Assembly: GCF_006715055.1 (NCBI RefSeq) | Contig: NZ_VFMN01000001.1 | Coordinates: forward strand, 1,736,001-1,800,000 | Origin: Lapillicoccus jejuensis | Lineage (GTDB): Bacteria; Actinomycetota; Actinomycetes; Actinomycetales; Dermatophilaceae | Reading direction: 5' to 3' | Length of the DNA: 64,000 nucleotides | In this document: positions 27,117 through 36,451 of the stretch, one piece after another | Layout of the letters: the number at the start of each line of letters is the position of its first letter | Position numbering within the stretch: the stretch's first letter is position 1 | Made by a program: the position numbers and the translations under genes | Notes under the pieces: generated by a model | Told to the model about the DNA's origin: nothing | The model's database searches: none | What the model saw: the letters and a program-made list of their open reading frames with translations, nothing else

Positions 27117-27200
27117 ACCGCCCGGCTGTCAATGGCCGCGGCGCCCCGGTCGAGAGATGGACATCACGGTCACGTGATGCGCCATTGACAGCCGGGCGGT
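27117..27200. terminator. 84-nt inverted repeat with perfect 20-bp arms and nested hairpin
   Basis: Arms 27117-27136 and 27181-27200 are exact reverse complements (ACCGCCCGGCTGTCAATGGC). The 44-nt loop holds a second dyad CATCAC/GTGATG (27162-27179). Located after the MFS stop and before the promoter of the PPOX gene; probably terminates the MFS transcript. Same architecture as 5368-5447 but a different sequence. Confidence 0.75.
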
Positions 27201-27211
27201 ACGGCGCCTCC

Positions 27212-28486
27212 TCAGTGGGCCGCCGCGTCGCCCGCAGCCCCACCTCGCGGCTCGAGCAGGCTCGGCACCCGCCGCAGCGCGAGCGAGACGAGCAGCGCGA
27301 GGACGAAGACCCCGCCGACGACGGTGACGACCCGCGCCCAGCCGCCGCTGGTCCACGCCAACCCCGACACCGAGCCGAAGACGGACGAGCCCACGTAGTA
27401 GGCGAAGAGGTAGAAGGACGACGCCTGCCCGGTCCCGCCGCCGCCGAGGTGCGCCCGCGCCGACACCCAGCCGCTCGCGACGCCGTGGGCGGCGAAGAAG
27501 CCGATCGTCTCGACCGCGACCCCGACGACGACGAGCCACAGCGGCTCGGCCAGGGTCAGCGCCAGCCCCGCGACCGCCACGAGGACGCCGACCGGCACGA
27601 CGGCCCGCCGCCCGAACCGGTCCGCTGCCCGCCCGGCCAGTGTCGAGCTCACCGAGCCCAGCGCGTAGGACAGGAACACGAGCCCGGCCAGCCCCAGCGA
27701 CAGCCCGTACGGCGCCGCCGCCAACCGGAACCCGAGCGCGTTGTACGTCGCGACGAACCCGCCCATCGCCAGCGCCGCCAGCGCGTAGAGCAGCAGGAGC
27801 GCTCGGTCGCCGAGGACGTGACGGGTGTTCTCCCACAGAGCCGCTCGCCCGGCCGGCGCCGGGACGAAGCCCTGCGACACCGGCAGCAGAAGCCGCACGA
27901 CGACCGTGCAGGCAATCCCGAGCAGCGCCACCGCCCCGACCGCCCAGCGCCAGCCGGCGACGTCGCCGACGCCGCTGGCGAGCAGTCGCCCGGCCATGCC
28001 ACCGAGCGCCGTACCCCCGATGTAGAGGCCGCTCGCGCGGCCGTGCGCCTCGGGGTGCACCTCCTCGCGCAGGTAGGCCATCGCGACGGCGGACAGCCCG
28101 GCGAGGGTGACGCCCTGGAGCACCCGCAGCCCGAGCAGCAACGGCCACGTCGGCGCCACAGCGCACAGCACCCCGACGACCGACGACGCGGCGAGCGACG
28201 CGTGCATGAGCGGCGTCCGCCCGCGCCGCTCCGTGACCGGCCCGACGACGAGCAGCGCGATCCCCAGCCCCAGCGTCGCGGCGGAGACGCTGAGCGCGCT
28301 CGTCGCCGGCGACAGGGAGAAGGCCGTCGCGAGGTCCGGCAGCACCGGCTGGGTCGAGTAGAGCTGGGCGAAGGTCGCCAGGCCGGCGGCGAAGAGCGCG
28401 ATGCTCAGCCGCCGGTAGGCCGGGCTCCCCGGGCGGTGCCCGGCGAAGGCGGTCGCGTCGGACGTCGCCGAAGATCGCTCGCTCAC
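27212..28486 (-). CDS. MFS transporter, YnfM-like
   Basis: A 424-residue twelve-helix permease. LATFAQLYSTQPVLPDLATAFSL's core and VVGPVTERRGRTPLM (motif A) plus RVLQGVTLAGLSAVAMAYL resemble the YnfM/CynX-type MFS branch, often annotated as arabinose efflux. Start uncertain: GTG 28486 sits almost on a GGAGGG run, which is very close spacing. It is divergent from an IclR regulator that probably controls it. Confidence 0.85.
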   Translation of the reverse strand: MSERSSATSDATAFAGHRPGSPAYRRLSIALFAAGLATFAQLYSTQPVLPDLATAFSLSPATSALSVSAATLGLGIALLVVGPVTERRGRTPLMHASLAASSVVGVLCAVAPTWPLLLGLRVLQGVTLAGLSAVAMAYLREEVHPEAHGRASGLYIGGTALGGMAGRLLASGVGDVAGWRWAVGAVALLGIACTVVVRLLLPVSQGFVPAPAGRAALWENTRHVLGDRALLLLYALAALAMGGFVATYNALGFRLAAAPYGLSLGLAGLVFLSYALGSVSSTLAGRAADRFGRRAVVPVGVLVAVAGLALTLAEPLWLVVVGVAVETIGFFAAHGVASGWVSARAHLGGGGTGQASSFYLFAYYVGSSVFGSVSGLAWTSGGWARVVTVVGGVFVLALLVSLALRRVPSLLEPRGGAAGDAAAH

Positions 28487-28553
28487 CCCTCCACGCTGCC
28501 ACCCGGGGCCCGACCCTGCGAGACTGCCCCACTGTGAGCGAGGAGGGCCCGCC

Positions 28554-29306
28554 GTGAGCAACGCCCCGGCGGCCGGCCAGGCCCTCGACGTGCTCTCGCT
28601 GCTCGCGCGGCACGCCGAGCCGCTGCCCGCCGCGAGCGTGGCCCGGCAGCTGGGGCTGCCGCGCAGCACGACGTACCACCTGCTCACGGTCCTGCAGGAG
28701 CGCGGCTTCGTCGTGCACCTGCCGGAGGAGCGGCGCTACGGGCTGGGCGTGGCGTCGTACGAGCTCGGGTCGGCCTACTCGCGGCAGGCGCCGCTGCAGC
28801 GGGTCGCCCGGCCGGTCGTCGCGCGTCTCGTCGACGAGACACGGCACAACGCGCACTTCGCCGTGCTGCACGGCGCCGACGTGCTCTACCTCATCGAGGA
28901 GCGCGCGCCGCGGCGCCCGCCGCTCGTCACCGACGTCGGCGTCCGGCTCCCCGCGCACCTGACGGCGAGCGGGCTCGCGATGCTCGCCGACCTGCCGGCG
29001 GCGCAGGTCCGCGCGCTCTACCCGTCGCGGTCCGCGCTCGTACGACGCCACGACGCCGGCCCGACCTCGCTCACCGCCCTGCGCGCGCTGCTCACCGAGG
29101 TGCGCCAGCGCGGCCACGCCGTCGAGGAGGACAGCGTCACGCCGGGGCTGTCGTCGGTGGCGGTCGCCGTCCGCGACCGCTCCGGCTACCCGCTCGCCGC
29201 CGTCGCGGTCACCTTCGAGTCCGACGAGGTCGACGCCGACGGACGCGACCGGCTCGCCGCCGCCGCCCGCACCGGCGCGACCACGATCGCCCGCCGCCTC
29301 GGGTAG
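28554..29306 (+). CDS. IclR family transcriptional regulator
   Basis: A 250-residue regulator with an N-terminal winged helix (AGQALDVLSLLARHAEPLPAASVARQLGLPRSTTYHLL) and the C-terminal GAF-like effector domain (ETRHNAHFAVLHGADVLYLIEE, LPAHLTASGLAMLADLP, GLSSVAVAVRDRSGYPLAAVAVT). GTG start at 28554 has GGAGGG 7 nt upstream. Divergent from the MFS permease across 67 bp. It is also 2.8 kb from hutH and could be the hut regulator; both targets are inferences. Confidence 0.92.
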   Translation: MSNAPAAGQALDVLSLLARHAEPLPAASVARQLGLPRSTTYHLLTVLQERGFVVHLPEERRYGLGVASYELGSAYSRQAPLQRVARPVVARLVDETRHNAHFAVLHGADVLYLIEERAPRRPPLVTDVGVRLPAHLTASGLAMLADLPAAQVRALYPSRSALVRRHDAGPTSLTALRALLTEVRQRGHAVEEDSVTPGLSSVAVAVRDRSGYPLAAVAVTFESDEVDADGRDRLAAAARTGATTIARRLG

Positions 29307-29366
29307 TCGAGGCGTCCGCGAAAGGGGGGTGCGGGGGCGGCGTACGGGCTGGTTGGGTGGGCCCTC

Positions 29367-30203
29367 GTGACCGACCTCGATGACGACCGCGGCGTCCTCG
29401 CCCACCTCGAGAGCTACTACGACGCCGCGCCGCGCGGCAACGCCGACACCGAGGAGGTCGGGCCGTTCACGCTGTTCGTCTCGCGCGGGGGCTGGCCGTA
29501 CTACGCCCGGCCGCGGCTCACCGGCGGCGACCCGCTGCCGACGGACGAGGCGGCGGTCCGCGCGGTCCTCGAGCGGCAGCGCGAGCTCGGCGTCCCCCGT
29601 GCCCTCGAGTGGGTCCACGACGTCACCCCCGACCTGCTGGCCGCCGCGCGCGCCGCGGGGCTGCGGGTCGAGGAGTGCCCGCTCCTCGTCCTCGACGGCA
29701 CGCCCACCGCCCCGTCCCTGCCCGACGGCGCGACCGTGCGCCTGGTCGAGCCGGACGACCCCGACCTGCCGCTCGTCCGGGCCTCGATCGACGTCGGGTT
29801 CGGCCACGGCGGCACCGCGACCGGCGAGGCGGGCGAGCAGGCGCGCGACGAGGCGGCGGGCCGCGACCCCGTGTCCGTACGGCGCGTCGCCGACGGGATC
29901 CGCTCCGGCCGCTCGCTCCTCGCCGGTGCCTGGGTCGAGGGTGTCGGCCCGGTCGCGGGCGGCAGCCACAACCCACGCCCCACGCCGTACGGCGACACCA
30001 GCGAGGTCGTCGGTCTCGCGGTGCTCCCGGCGTACCGTCGCCGGGGACTGGCCGGCGTCCTCGCCGCGCGGCTGGCGCAGGACGCGCTCGGGCGGGGCGT
30101 CGGCACCGTGTTCCTCAGCGCCCAGGACGACGCGGTCGCCCGGGTCTACGCGTCGGTCGGCTTCCGCCGCGTCGCAACCGCCTGTGTCGCAGAGGGGGAC
30201 TGA
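29367..30203 (+). CDS. GNAT family N-acetyltransferase
   Basis: A 278-residue protein. The C-terminal half is a GNAT domain: VVGLAVLPAYRRRGLAGVLAARLAQDA (acetyl-CoA loop RRRGLAG) and VFLSAQDDAVARVYASVGFRRV. The N-terminal half (about 1-110) looks like a degenerate second GNAT-like lobe. Acceptor unknown. GTG start assigned at 29367; a clear Shine-Dalgarno is not visible. Confidence 0.85.
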   Translation: MTDLDDDRGVLAHLESYYDAAPRGNADTEEVGPFTLFVSRGGWPYYARPRLTGGDPLPTDEAAVRAVLERQRELGVPRALEWVHDVTPDLLAAARAAGLRVEECPLLVLDGTPTAPSLPDGATVRLVEPDDPDLPLVRASIDVGFGHGGTATGEAGEQARDEAAGRDPVSVRRVADGIRSGRSLLAGAWVEGVGPVAGGSHNPRPTPYGDTSEVVGLAVLPAYRRRGLAGVLAARLAQDALGRGVGTVFLSAQDDAVARVYASVGFRRVATACVAEGD

Positions 30204-30281
30204 GCCCGCGACGTGTCATACTCGCGCGCACGCACCTTTCTCAGGAATGCGCTCGATGACCGCGACATCAGGGGGACGTGG

Positions 30282-30779
30282 ATGGCCGACGATGGTGACA
30301 CCGTGACGACGGGTGCCCTCCTCGACGAGGCCGTCGTCGCCGTGCGCGAGCTCATCCTCGCGGGCGAGCACTACCGGCTCGCCACCGCGCTGCACATGGG
30401 CATCACCGTCAACGAGGCCCAGGCGGTCAGCTACCTCTTCGCCCGCGGTCCGATGGGCCAGGGCGAGCTGGCGGCCGCCATGAGCTTCACGACGAGCTCG
30501 ACGACGGCGCTCGTGGACCGGCTGGAGAAGCGTGGCATCGCCGAGCGGCGCGCCGACCCGACCGACCGCCGTCGCGCGACCATCGCCCTGTCCGAGACCG
30601 GGACGCAGGAGCTCACCGAGGTGCGCTCCTGGATGTCCAACGCCTTCACCGGCCTCGACGACACGGAGCTCGGGGAGGCCGGCGAGCTGCTGCGCCGCCT
30701 CGCCGCCAACCTGCGCTCGTTCACCGACGAGGTCCTGGAGAAGGAGCCCAAGCGCGAACGACCGCGCCGCCGGCTCTGA
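30282..30779 (+). CDS. MarR family transcriptional regulator
   Basis: A 165-residue regulator: LATALHMGITVNEAQAVSYLFARGPMGQGELAAAMSFTTSSTTALVDRLEKRGIAERRADPTDRRRATIALSETG holds the full MarR winged helix and wing signature DPTDRRR. ATG 30282 is chosen over 30213 because GGGGGA lies 6 nt upstream and a -10-like CATACT sits at 30218-30223, making 30282 the first good start on that transcript. Target unknown. Confidence 0.9.
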   Translation: MADDGDTVTTGALLDEAVVAVRELILAGEHYRLATALHMGITVNEAQAVSYLFARGPMGQGELAAAMSFTTSSTTALVDRLEKRGIAERRADPTDRRRATIALSETGTQELTEVRSWMSNAFTGLDDTELGEAGELLRRLAANLRSFTDEVLEKEPKRERPRRRL

Positions 30780-30830
30780 CCCCGGCCCCGCGCGCGCGGT
30801 GACGCGCGGAGGGCGACGTACGCTCGAGGT

Positions 30831-31295
30831 ATGAGTGGCGAGACCCCGTCCGACCGTCCGGCCGAGCTCCCCCCGGAGAAGCCGGCGCACCGCAGCATCA
30901 CCCTCCACCGGCGCGGGCTGAACCGCTACACCGCGGTCAACCAGCGTGGCGGCACCCTCGACCTGTCCGGCGCCGGCGACGAGGAGTTCACCCCCGTCGA
31001 GCTGCTGCTCGCCGGCATCGCCGGCTGCACCGCCGTCGATGTCGACCACCTCACCGCCCGTCGGGCCGAGCCCGACGACTTCGAGATCCAGGTCGAGGCC
31101 GAGAAGGTCGCCGACGAGCAGGGCAACCACCTGCAGGACATCGTCGTGACCTTCCGGATCCGCTACCCCGAGGGCGAGGGCGGCGACCGGGCGCGCGCCG
31201 TCCTGCCCGACATCGTCGCGAAGTCGCACGACCGCCTGTGCACCGTCAGCCGCACCGTCATGCTCGGCGCCGACATCCGGACGGAGATCGCGTGA
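30831..31295 (+). CDS. OsmC family protein
   Basis: A 154-residue OsmC/Ohr-fold protein. The first redox-type cysteine is C66 in [16 protein letters not shown] and the second about 142 in [11 protein letters not shown], the standard OsmC pair for thiol-dependent (hydro)peroxide reduction; the YhfA-like branch is also possible. ATG at 30831 is preceded by TACGCT 6 nt upstream. Its stop overlaps the next gene's GTG start (GTGA), so it is co-translated with a luciferase-like monooxygenase. Confidence 0.88.
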   Translation: MSGETPSDRPAELPPEKPAHRSITLHRRGLNRYTAVNQRGGTLDLSGAGDEEFTPVELLLAGIAGCTAVDVDHLTARRAEPDDFEIQVEAEKVADEQGNHLQDIVVTFRIRYPEGEGGDRARAVLPDIVAKSHDRLCTVSRTVMLGADIRTEIA

Positions 31296-32302
31296 GCACG
31301 CGCGCCGGGCTCGCCGTCCTCGACCTGGTCCCCGTCGCCGAGGGCCGCACGGCCGCCGAGGCCGTCGAGGAGACCGTCGTCGCGGCGCGGGCCGCGGAGG
31401 CCGCGGGCTACGGCCGCTACTGGATGGCCGAGCACCACTCGTTCCCCGGCGTCGCCTCCTCGGCCACCGCGATCCTCGTCGGCCACGTCGCCGACCACAC
31501 CTCGCGGATCCGGGTCGGGTCCGGCGGGATCATGCTGCCCAACCACGCCCCGCTCGTCGTCGCCGAGCAGTTCGGCACGCTCGAGACGATGCACCCCGGG
31601 CGGATCGACCTCGGTCTCGGCCGGGCGCCCGGGACCGACCCGGTCACCGCGCACGCGCTGCGCCGGGTCGAGGACGCCGCCGTCGACTTCGGCTCCGAGG
31701 TCCGCCAGGTCATCGACTACCTGGGCCCGGTCAGCGAGCACGCCCGCGTGCGCGCCGTCCCCGGCGAGGGCACGAACGTCCCGGTGTGGGTGCTGGGCTC
31801 GAGCCACGGCGGGGCGCAGGTCGCCGGCGCCCTCGGGCTGCCCTACGCGTTCGCCTCGCACTTCGCGCCGCGGATGCTCCTGTCCGCGCTGGAGGTCTAC
31901 CGCTCCGGCTTCCGCGCCGCCGACCCGGACGCCCGGCCGGGGGCGCTCGCCGCGCCGCGGGCGATGGCCGCCGTCAACGCCGTCGTCGCCGACACCCGCG
32001 AGAAGGCGCAGCGCATCTGGGGCTCGCACCTGCAGCGGGTCCGCGGCATCGTCACCGGCCGCCGGGCCCTCCTGCCCCCGCCGACCGACGGCGACCCGAC
32101 CGCGGGCTGGAGCCCGCAGGAGAAGGCGGCCGTCGAGCAGATGACCGCGGTCTCCTTCGTCGGCACCCCGGCCGAGGTCCGCGCCGGTCTCGACGACTTC
32201 GTCGACGCGACCGGGGTCGACGAGGTCATCGTCGCCACGGCCGCGTACGACGTGCAGGACCGCGTGCGCTCCCTCGAGCTGCTCGCCGAGGCCTGGGCCT
32301 GA
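31292..32302 (+). CDS. LLM class flavin-dependent oxidoreductase
   Basis: A 336-residue luciferase-like TIM barrel: [47 protein letters not shown] and [17 protein letters not shown] are typical of the MsnO8/alkanal-monooxygenase-like group. It uses reduced flavin (FMN or F420); substrate unknown. Translationally coupled to the OsmC gene, which suggests a shared role in oxidative or sulfur metabolism (weak inference). Confidence 0.9.
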   Translation: MSTRAGLAVLDLVPVAEGRTAAEAVEETVVAARAAEAAGYGRYWMAEHHSFPGVASSATAILVGHVADHTSRIRVGSGGIMLPNHAPLVVAEQFGTLETMHPGRIDLGLGRAPGTDPVTAHALRRVEDAAVDFGSEVRQVIDYLGPVSEHARVRAVPGEGTNVPVWVLGSSHGGAQVAGALGLPYAFASHFAPRMLLSALEVYRSGFRAADPDARPGALAAPRAMAAVNAVVADTREKAQRIWGSHLQRVRGIVTGRRALLPPPTDGDPTAGWSPQEKAAVEQMTAVSFVGTPAEVRAGLDDFVDATGVDEVIVATAAYDVQDRVRSLELLAEAWA

Positions 32303-32368
32303 CCCGACCTGACCTGACCCTGCGCGCGGCTCCCGGGCGGGGGCCGCGGGGCGCCGTACCCTGCCGTC

Positions 32369-33241
32369 GTGGGTGTCGGCGGCGATGACGGGAGGCACCG
32401 CGGCGGCGGTCTGCCGGCCGCCGTGCCCGCGCCCGTCCGGCCGGTCGTCGACGACCTCCTCGACGACCTCGCGGCGACCGTGCCGCACCTGGTCACCGCC
32501 GTCCACCTCGTCGGCTCGGCCGCCCACGGCGACGTGCACCCCGGGGTCAGCGACCTCGACCTCGTCGTCGTCCTGCGGGCCAAGCCCGACCCCGTCGCGA
32601 TGCGGCTGCTCGCCGACGTCGTCGGTCGTGCGACCGCCGCGCACCCGCAGTGGCCGCTCGACCTGACGTGGACGACGACGGAGCGGCTGCGTCGGCCCCC
32701 GTCACCGAACGGCGTCCTGGTCCACCACCAGCTGGCCGACCACGGGCTGACCGTCCTCGGCCAGCCCGTCGTCGGCACCGCCGCGGTCGCGACCGACCCG
32801 GACGCGCTGCGCGACTTCTGCCTCGCCCAGATCGCCGACCGGTGGACGACGTGGTGGGACGGCGCCGCCGTGCTGCTCACCCGGGGCGGGCGCGAGTCCC
32901 TGCGCGGCGCCGGGCCGACCGCGGCCGTCCTCGGGGTCGTCCGGCTGCACCACACCCTCGTGACGGGCGAGGTGCTCACCCCGTGCGCGGCCGCGCAGTG
33001 GGCGCTGCAGGTCGCCGAGCCCGAGTGGACCCGGCTGCTGGAGGAGAGCCTGCGCGCCCGGCACACGCCGGACCGTCCCTCGCTCTACCGCAACCCGCTG
33101 CAGCGGCGCCGGGACGCGCTGCGCTTCACCGACCTGCTCATGACCGCCGACGAGGACGCGTTCGGTCCGGGCGAGGGCTTCGAGGCCGTCGAGGGCGGGT
33201 CACCGGTGCCGACGACGCCTCAGGCGCCGGGCCGGCGGTAG
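32369..33241 (+). CDS. Nucleotidyltransferase-domain protein (AadA/ANT-like)
   Basis: A 290-residue protein with the Pol-beta-type motif GSAAHGDVHPGVSDLDLVVV (about 49-68), whose two aspartates bind the metals. The C-terminal part (CLAQIADRWTTWWDG, LYRNPLQRRRDALRF) is helical as in aminoglycoside adenylyltransferases, but resistance activity cannot be concluded. GTG at 32369 follows TACCCT by 6 nt. Its last 22 nt overlap the convergent membrane-protein gene. Confidence 0.78.
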   Translation: MGVGGDDGRHRGGGLPAAVPAPVRPVVDDLLDDLAATVPHLVTAVHLVGSAAHGDVHPGVSDLDLVVVLRAKPDPVAMRLLADVVGRATAAHPQWPLDLTWTTTERLRRPPSPNGVLVHHQLADHGLTVLGQPVVGTAAVATDPDALRDFCLAQIADRWTTWWDGAAVLLTRGGRESLRGAGPTAAVLGVVRLHHTLVTGEVLTPCAAAQWALQVAEPEWTRLLEESLRARHTPDRPSLYRNPLQRRRDALRFTDLLMTADEDAFGPGEGFEAVEGGSPVPTTPQAPGRR

Positions 33242-34284
33242 GGGTCGCGCGCCGGTACGGCGACCCCCGGCCCCGGCCCGCTCGCCGGGCCGGTCGCGGC
33301 ACCGGTCCCCGGCTCCGCGTCGGGCTCGGCGCCGTCGGACGCGGGCGACCGGCTCGACGTCGGGGCCGCCGCCCCGGGCCGCCGGAAGGCGACGTCGGAC
33401 GACGTCCCCGGACCCATGGTCCAGCCCTCGAGCGGGTCGGACGGCACCGGCTCGGGTCGTGGGGACGAGGCGACCGAGCGGGCGAAGCGGGCGGCGCCGC
33501 CGGACCCGCGCTCCGCGCGCCCGGTGGCGTCCGCCCCGCGGGCGAAGACGGAGGGGTCGGCCGGTGGCGCGGCGACCGGCGGCTCGTCGTCGGGGAGGTC
33601 ACCGTCCGGCGCGGCGGTCGTCGAGGCGTCCGGCCGGGGTCCTGCGGCCCGCGTCTCCGCCGGCCCCGCGACCACCACCGGTCGCACGGCACCCACGGCG
33701 TCCACGGCGTCCACGGCGCGCGCCGGGTGGAGCAGCGCGGCGAGGACGCCCCCGGCGAGGACGGCGCCGACGAGCGCCGGGACGATGTGGATGACGGCGA
33801 CCCAGGGGTCGGTCTGGTACGTCCCCACCTGCGTCGTCACGCGCCCGCCGTCCTGGTCACCCGGGACCTCGATGGAGAAGGTGACCTCACCGTGGGTCAG
33901 GACCGCCCAGACGGCGACGAGGACGACCGAGGCGAGGGACAGCGCGGCCACCGCCAGCGCGACGAGCGCGGCGGTCCGCCGCAGCCGCGGGCCGGTGGCC
34001 GGCAGACCCTGCCAGGACGCACGGTCGAGCGCCGCCAGCCCGACGAGGGCGACCGCCCCCCACGCGAGCGGGGCGACGTCGTACCCGCTCGCGATGGACA
34101 TCGTCACCCGCTCCCACAGGCTGCCCGCGGCGTTGCCGCCCGCGAACCCCGTCGTCGGCGTCGTGAGCCGCCACAGCGCGACGAGACCGGCCAGGGCACC
34201 GACCGCGGCGGCGACGACGAGGGCGAGCGGGAGCAGCCCCAGCGCACGCTCCGCGCGGCGGCCGACATACTCGGTGGCGTCCAC
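33220..34284 (-). CDS. Hypothetical membrane protein with long disordered tail
   Basis: A 354-residue protein. About four membrane segments in the first 190 residues (LGLLPLALVVAAAVGALAGL, VAPLAWGAVALVGLAAL, TAALVALAVAALSLASVVLVAVW, VAVIHIVPALVGAVLAGGVLAAL), with an extracytoplasmic loop (VTFSIEVPGDQDGG), then a 160-residue Pro/Ala/Asp-rich cytoplasmic tail. No family recognised. A short 9-nt coding repeat gives AVDAVDAV. Convergent overlap with the nucleotidyltransferase. Confidence 0.75.
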   Translation of the reverse strand: MDATEYVGRRAERALGLLPLALVVAAAVGALAGLVALWRLTTPTTGFAGGNAAGSLWERVTMSIASGYDVAPLAWGAVALVGLAALDRASWQGLPATGPRLRRTAALVALAVAALSLASVVLVAVWAVLTHGEVTFSIEVPGDQDGGRVTTQVGTYQTDPWVAVIHIVPALVGAVLAGGVLAALLHPARAVDAVDAVGAVRPVVVAGPAETRAAGPRPDASTTAAPDGDLPDDEPPVAAPPADPSVFARGADATGRAERGSGGAARFARSVASSPRPEPVPSDPLEGWTMGPGTSSDVAFRRPGAAAPTSSRSPASDGAEPDAEPGTGAATGPASGPGPGVAVPARDPYRRPGA

Positions 34285-34349
34285 CTGACGATCCTGCCAG
34301 CCCGTCGGCGGCGTCGTCCCGCTTCGCCCGCACTCCGTGAAGGACCGCC

Positions 34350-35420
34350 GTGACCGACCAGCCCGACCTCCCCGCCACCCCCGCCCTCCCGGGCGCCGAC
34401 GGCAGCGACCTGGTGCCCGACCCGATGGCCGCCCCGCCGTTGCGCTGGGGGATCCTCGGCCCCGGCGGCATCGCCCACAAGCTCGCCGACGCGGTGCAGG
34501 AGCTCACGGCCGGCAGCGTCGTCGCGGTCGGGTCGCGCAGCGCCGAGCGGGCCGCGGACTTCGCCGCGCGGCACGGGGTCGCCCGTTCCTACGGCTCCTA
34601 CGAGGAGCTCGTCGCCGACGACGAGGTGGAGGCGGTGTACGTCGCCTCGCCGCACAGCGCCCACCGCGACCACGCCGTCCTCGCGCTCGAGGCGGGCAAG
34701 CACGTCCTCGTCGAGAAGGCGTTGGCGCGCAACGGCGCCGAGGTCGAGGAGATCTTCGCGGCCGCCGAGCGGAACGACCGCTTCGCGATGGAGGCGATGT
34801 GGACGCGGCACCTGCCGCACGTCGCGTGGGTGCGGCGGCTCGTCGCGAGCGGGCAGATCGGGGAGGTCGTCACCCTGACGGCCGACCACGGGCAGGCCCT
34901 CGACCTCGCCGCCGACCACCGGCTGAAGAACCCCGACCTCGCCGGCGGCGCGCTGCTCGACCTCGGCGTCTACCCGGTGTCGTTCGCGCTCGACCTGCTC
35001 GGGACGCCCGCGTCGGTGCAGGCGACGGGCCGCCTCACCGAGACCGGGGTCGACGGGCAGGTGGGTCTGGTCCTCGGCCACCGCGACCGGGTGGTCGCCC
35101 TCGTCGGGACGACGCTGTGGACGAAGACCCCCACCACCGCCGTGGTCAGCGGCACCCGCGGGAGCATCGAGATCGACGGGGACTTCTACCAGGCGGGGGC
35201 GACCGTGCGGGTCCGCGCCGCGGACCGCGGGCGTACGGTGCTCGCCGAGTGGCGGGCCGAGGTGGCCAACGGCTTCCAGTACGAGGTCGCCGAGGTCGCC
35301 CGCTGCGTCGCCGAGGGCCGTCGCGAGAGCGAGCGGATGACGTGGGACGGCTCCCGGGCCGTCATGGCCGTCCTCGACGAGGCCCGCCGCCAGGTGGGGG
35401 TCGTCTACCCGGGGGAGTGA
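34350..35420 (+). CDS. Gfo/Idh/MocA family oxidoreductase
   Basis: A 356-residue NAD(P)-dependent dehydrogenase: Rossmann motif GILGPGGIAHKLA (about 34-46), substrate lysine in VEKALARN (K123; usual EKP is EKA here) and GGALLDLGVYPVSFALDLLG. Similar to trans-1,2-dihydrobenzene-1,2-diol dehydrogenase/glucose-fructose oxidoreductase-type members. GTG at 34350 has AAGGA 5 nt upstream. Sugar or polyol substrate unknown. Confidence 0.92.
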   Translation: MTDQPDLPATPALPGADGSDLVPDPMAAPPLRWGILGPGGIAHKLADAVQELTAGSVVAVGSRSAERAADFAARHGVARSYGSYEELVADDEVEAVYVASPHSAHRDHAVLALEAGKHVLVEKALARNGAEVEEIFAAAERNDRFAMEAMWTRHLPHVAWVRRLVASGQIGEVVTLTADHGQALDLAADHRLKNPDLAGGALLDLGVYPVSFALDLLGTPASVQATGRLTETGVDGQVGLVLGHRDRVVALVGTTLWTKTPTTAVVSGTRGSIEIDGDFYQAGATVRVRAADRGRTVLAEWRAEVANGFQYEVAEVARCVAEGRRESERMTWDGSRAVMAVLDEARRQVGVVYPGE

Positions 35421-35480
35421 CCCGTCGGGCGTCGTCCGGGGCGCCGTACGGGCGTCGTGGGGGTCGTTGCCCGGGAAGGG

Positions 35481-36359
35481 TCAGGGGCGCAGCGGTCGGA
35501 CGGTGAGGATCTGCTCGGCGCGGCCGACCGGGCCGTCGACGTCGTGCAGCCAGGTGCTCGTCACGCCGATGCCGTCGCCGCCGAAGACGACCGTCGTGTC
35601 GAAGCCGACCCACTCACCGACCGGGCGTCGCCACAGGTGGACCGTGAGGTCGATGTTGGGGAACATCCACTCGCGCGGGCTCTGCCGCACGAAGAGGCCG
35701 TTCGCGGTGTCGACGAGCCCGAGGAGGGCGGCGGTCGGGCTGTGCGTGCCCCCCTCGACGAGCTCGACGTCGGTGCGCAGCCAGGTGCGGCCCCGCCCGG
35801 GCGTCGTCGCCGGGTCGCGGCGCGCCTCGAGCGAGGCGATGTAGCCGCCCGGCCAGACGGCACCGCCGTCCCAGGGCTCCCAGGTGTCGGGGTGCGGCAT
35901 CGGCTCGGGCCCGCCGCCGGCGACGGCGCTCGTGTCGCCGGTGGCCATGAACCAGGCGGTGGCGCGCACGGCGGGACGGTGGCCGGCGACGAGGACCGCC
36001 TCGACCAGCTCGATGGTGCGGCCCGGGCGGATCGTCGTCACGGTGATCTCGGTGGGCTCGCGCGGGATGACGCCGAGGATCTCGTAGCTCACCCGCGCGA
36101 GGAGCAGGTCGTCGCGACCCTCGTGCTCCTCGAGGGCCAGGGCCATGAGGCCGGAGACGGGGGCCATGTGCTGCTCGTGGTCGTTCCAGGCGCCCTGGAC
36201 GTGCACCGTCGGCGCGTAGATCCCGCCCGGGAGGCGCCGGTAGTAGGCCCGCGGTTCGTCCTCCGGGATCTCCGGCGGGTCGGGCACCACGGTCAGCACG
36301 GGCTCCTGGTCCTGGTCGTCGACGGGCGCGGGCACCGGTGCTGCGCTCTCCACGGTCAC
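35481..36359 (-). CDS. Acyl-CoA thioesterase-like double hotdog protein
   Basis: A 292-residue protein with an N-terminal hotdog (YYRRLPGGIYAPTVHVQGAWNDHEQHMAPVSGLMALALEEH; RVSYEILGVIP) and a C-terminal TesB-like half (THSPTAALLGLVDTANGLFV; PREWMFPNIDLTVHLWRRPVGEWVGFDTTVVFGGDGIGVTSTWLHD). Matches actinobacterial TesB-like acyl-CoA thioesterases. The GTG at 36359 is chosen because TACGCT lies 7 nt upstream on the minus strand; a second in-frame GTG follows 6 nt later. Confidence 0.87.
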   Translation of the reverse strand: MTVESAAPVPAPVDDQDQEPVLTVVPDPPEIPEDEPRAYYRRLPGGIYAPTVHVQGAWNDHEQHMAPVSGLMALALEEHEGRDDLLLARVSYEILGVIPREPTEITVTTIRPGRTIELVEAVLVAGHRPAVRATAWFMATGDTSAVAGGGPEPMPHPDTWEPWDGGAVWPGGYIASLEARRDPATTPGRGRTWLRTDVELVEGGTHSPTAALLGLVDTANGLFVRQSPREWMFPNIDLTVHLWRRPVGEWVGFDTTVVFGGDGIGVTSTWLHDVDGPVGRAEQILTVRPLRP

Positions 36360-36451
36360 CCGGCCCAGCGTACGGGGGCCGGCGCCGATCCTGGAGGACC
36401 GTCCCGTCCCCTGTGTCCGGTCACACAGGCGCGGGCCGGGTGGCCTCCGGG

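Noticed and set aside
27129-29969. A 946-residue minus-strand open frame spanning the MFS, IclR and GNAT genes
   Set aside because: Runs antisense or out of frame to three recognisable proteins and has a repetitive, compositionally driven sequence.
30788-30808. CCGCGCG/CGCGCGG hairpin between MarR and OsmC genes
   Set aside because: Simple alternating CG sequence expected by composition; kept out as a terminator call because it overlaps the OsmC promoter region.
33695-33720. Tandem 9-nt repeat
   Set aside because: Only about three units inside a coding region (AVDAVDAV), no sign of a mobile or regulatory repeat.
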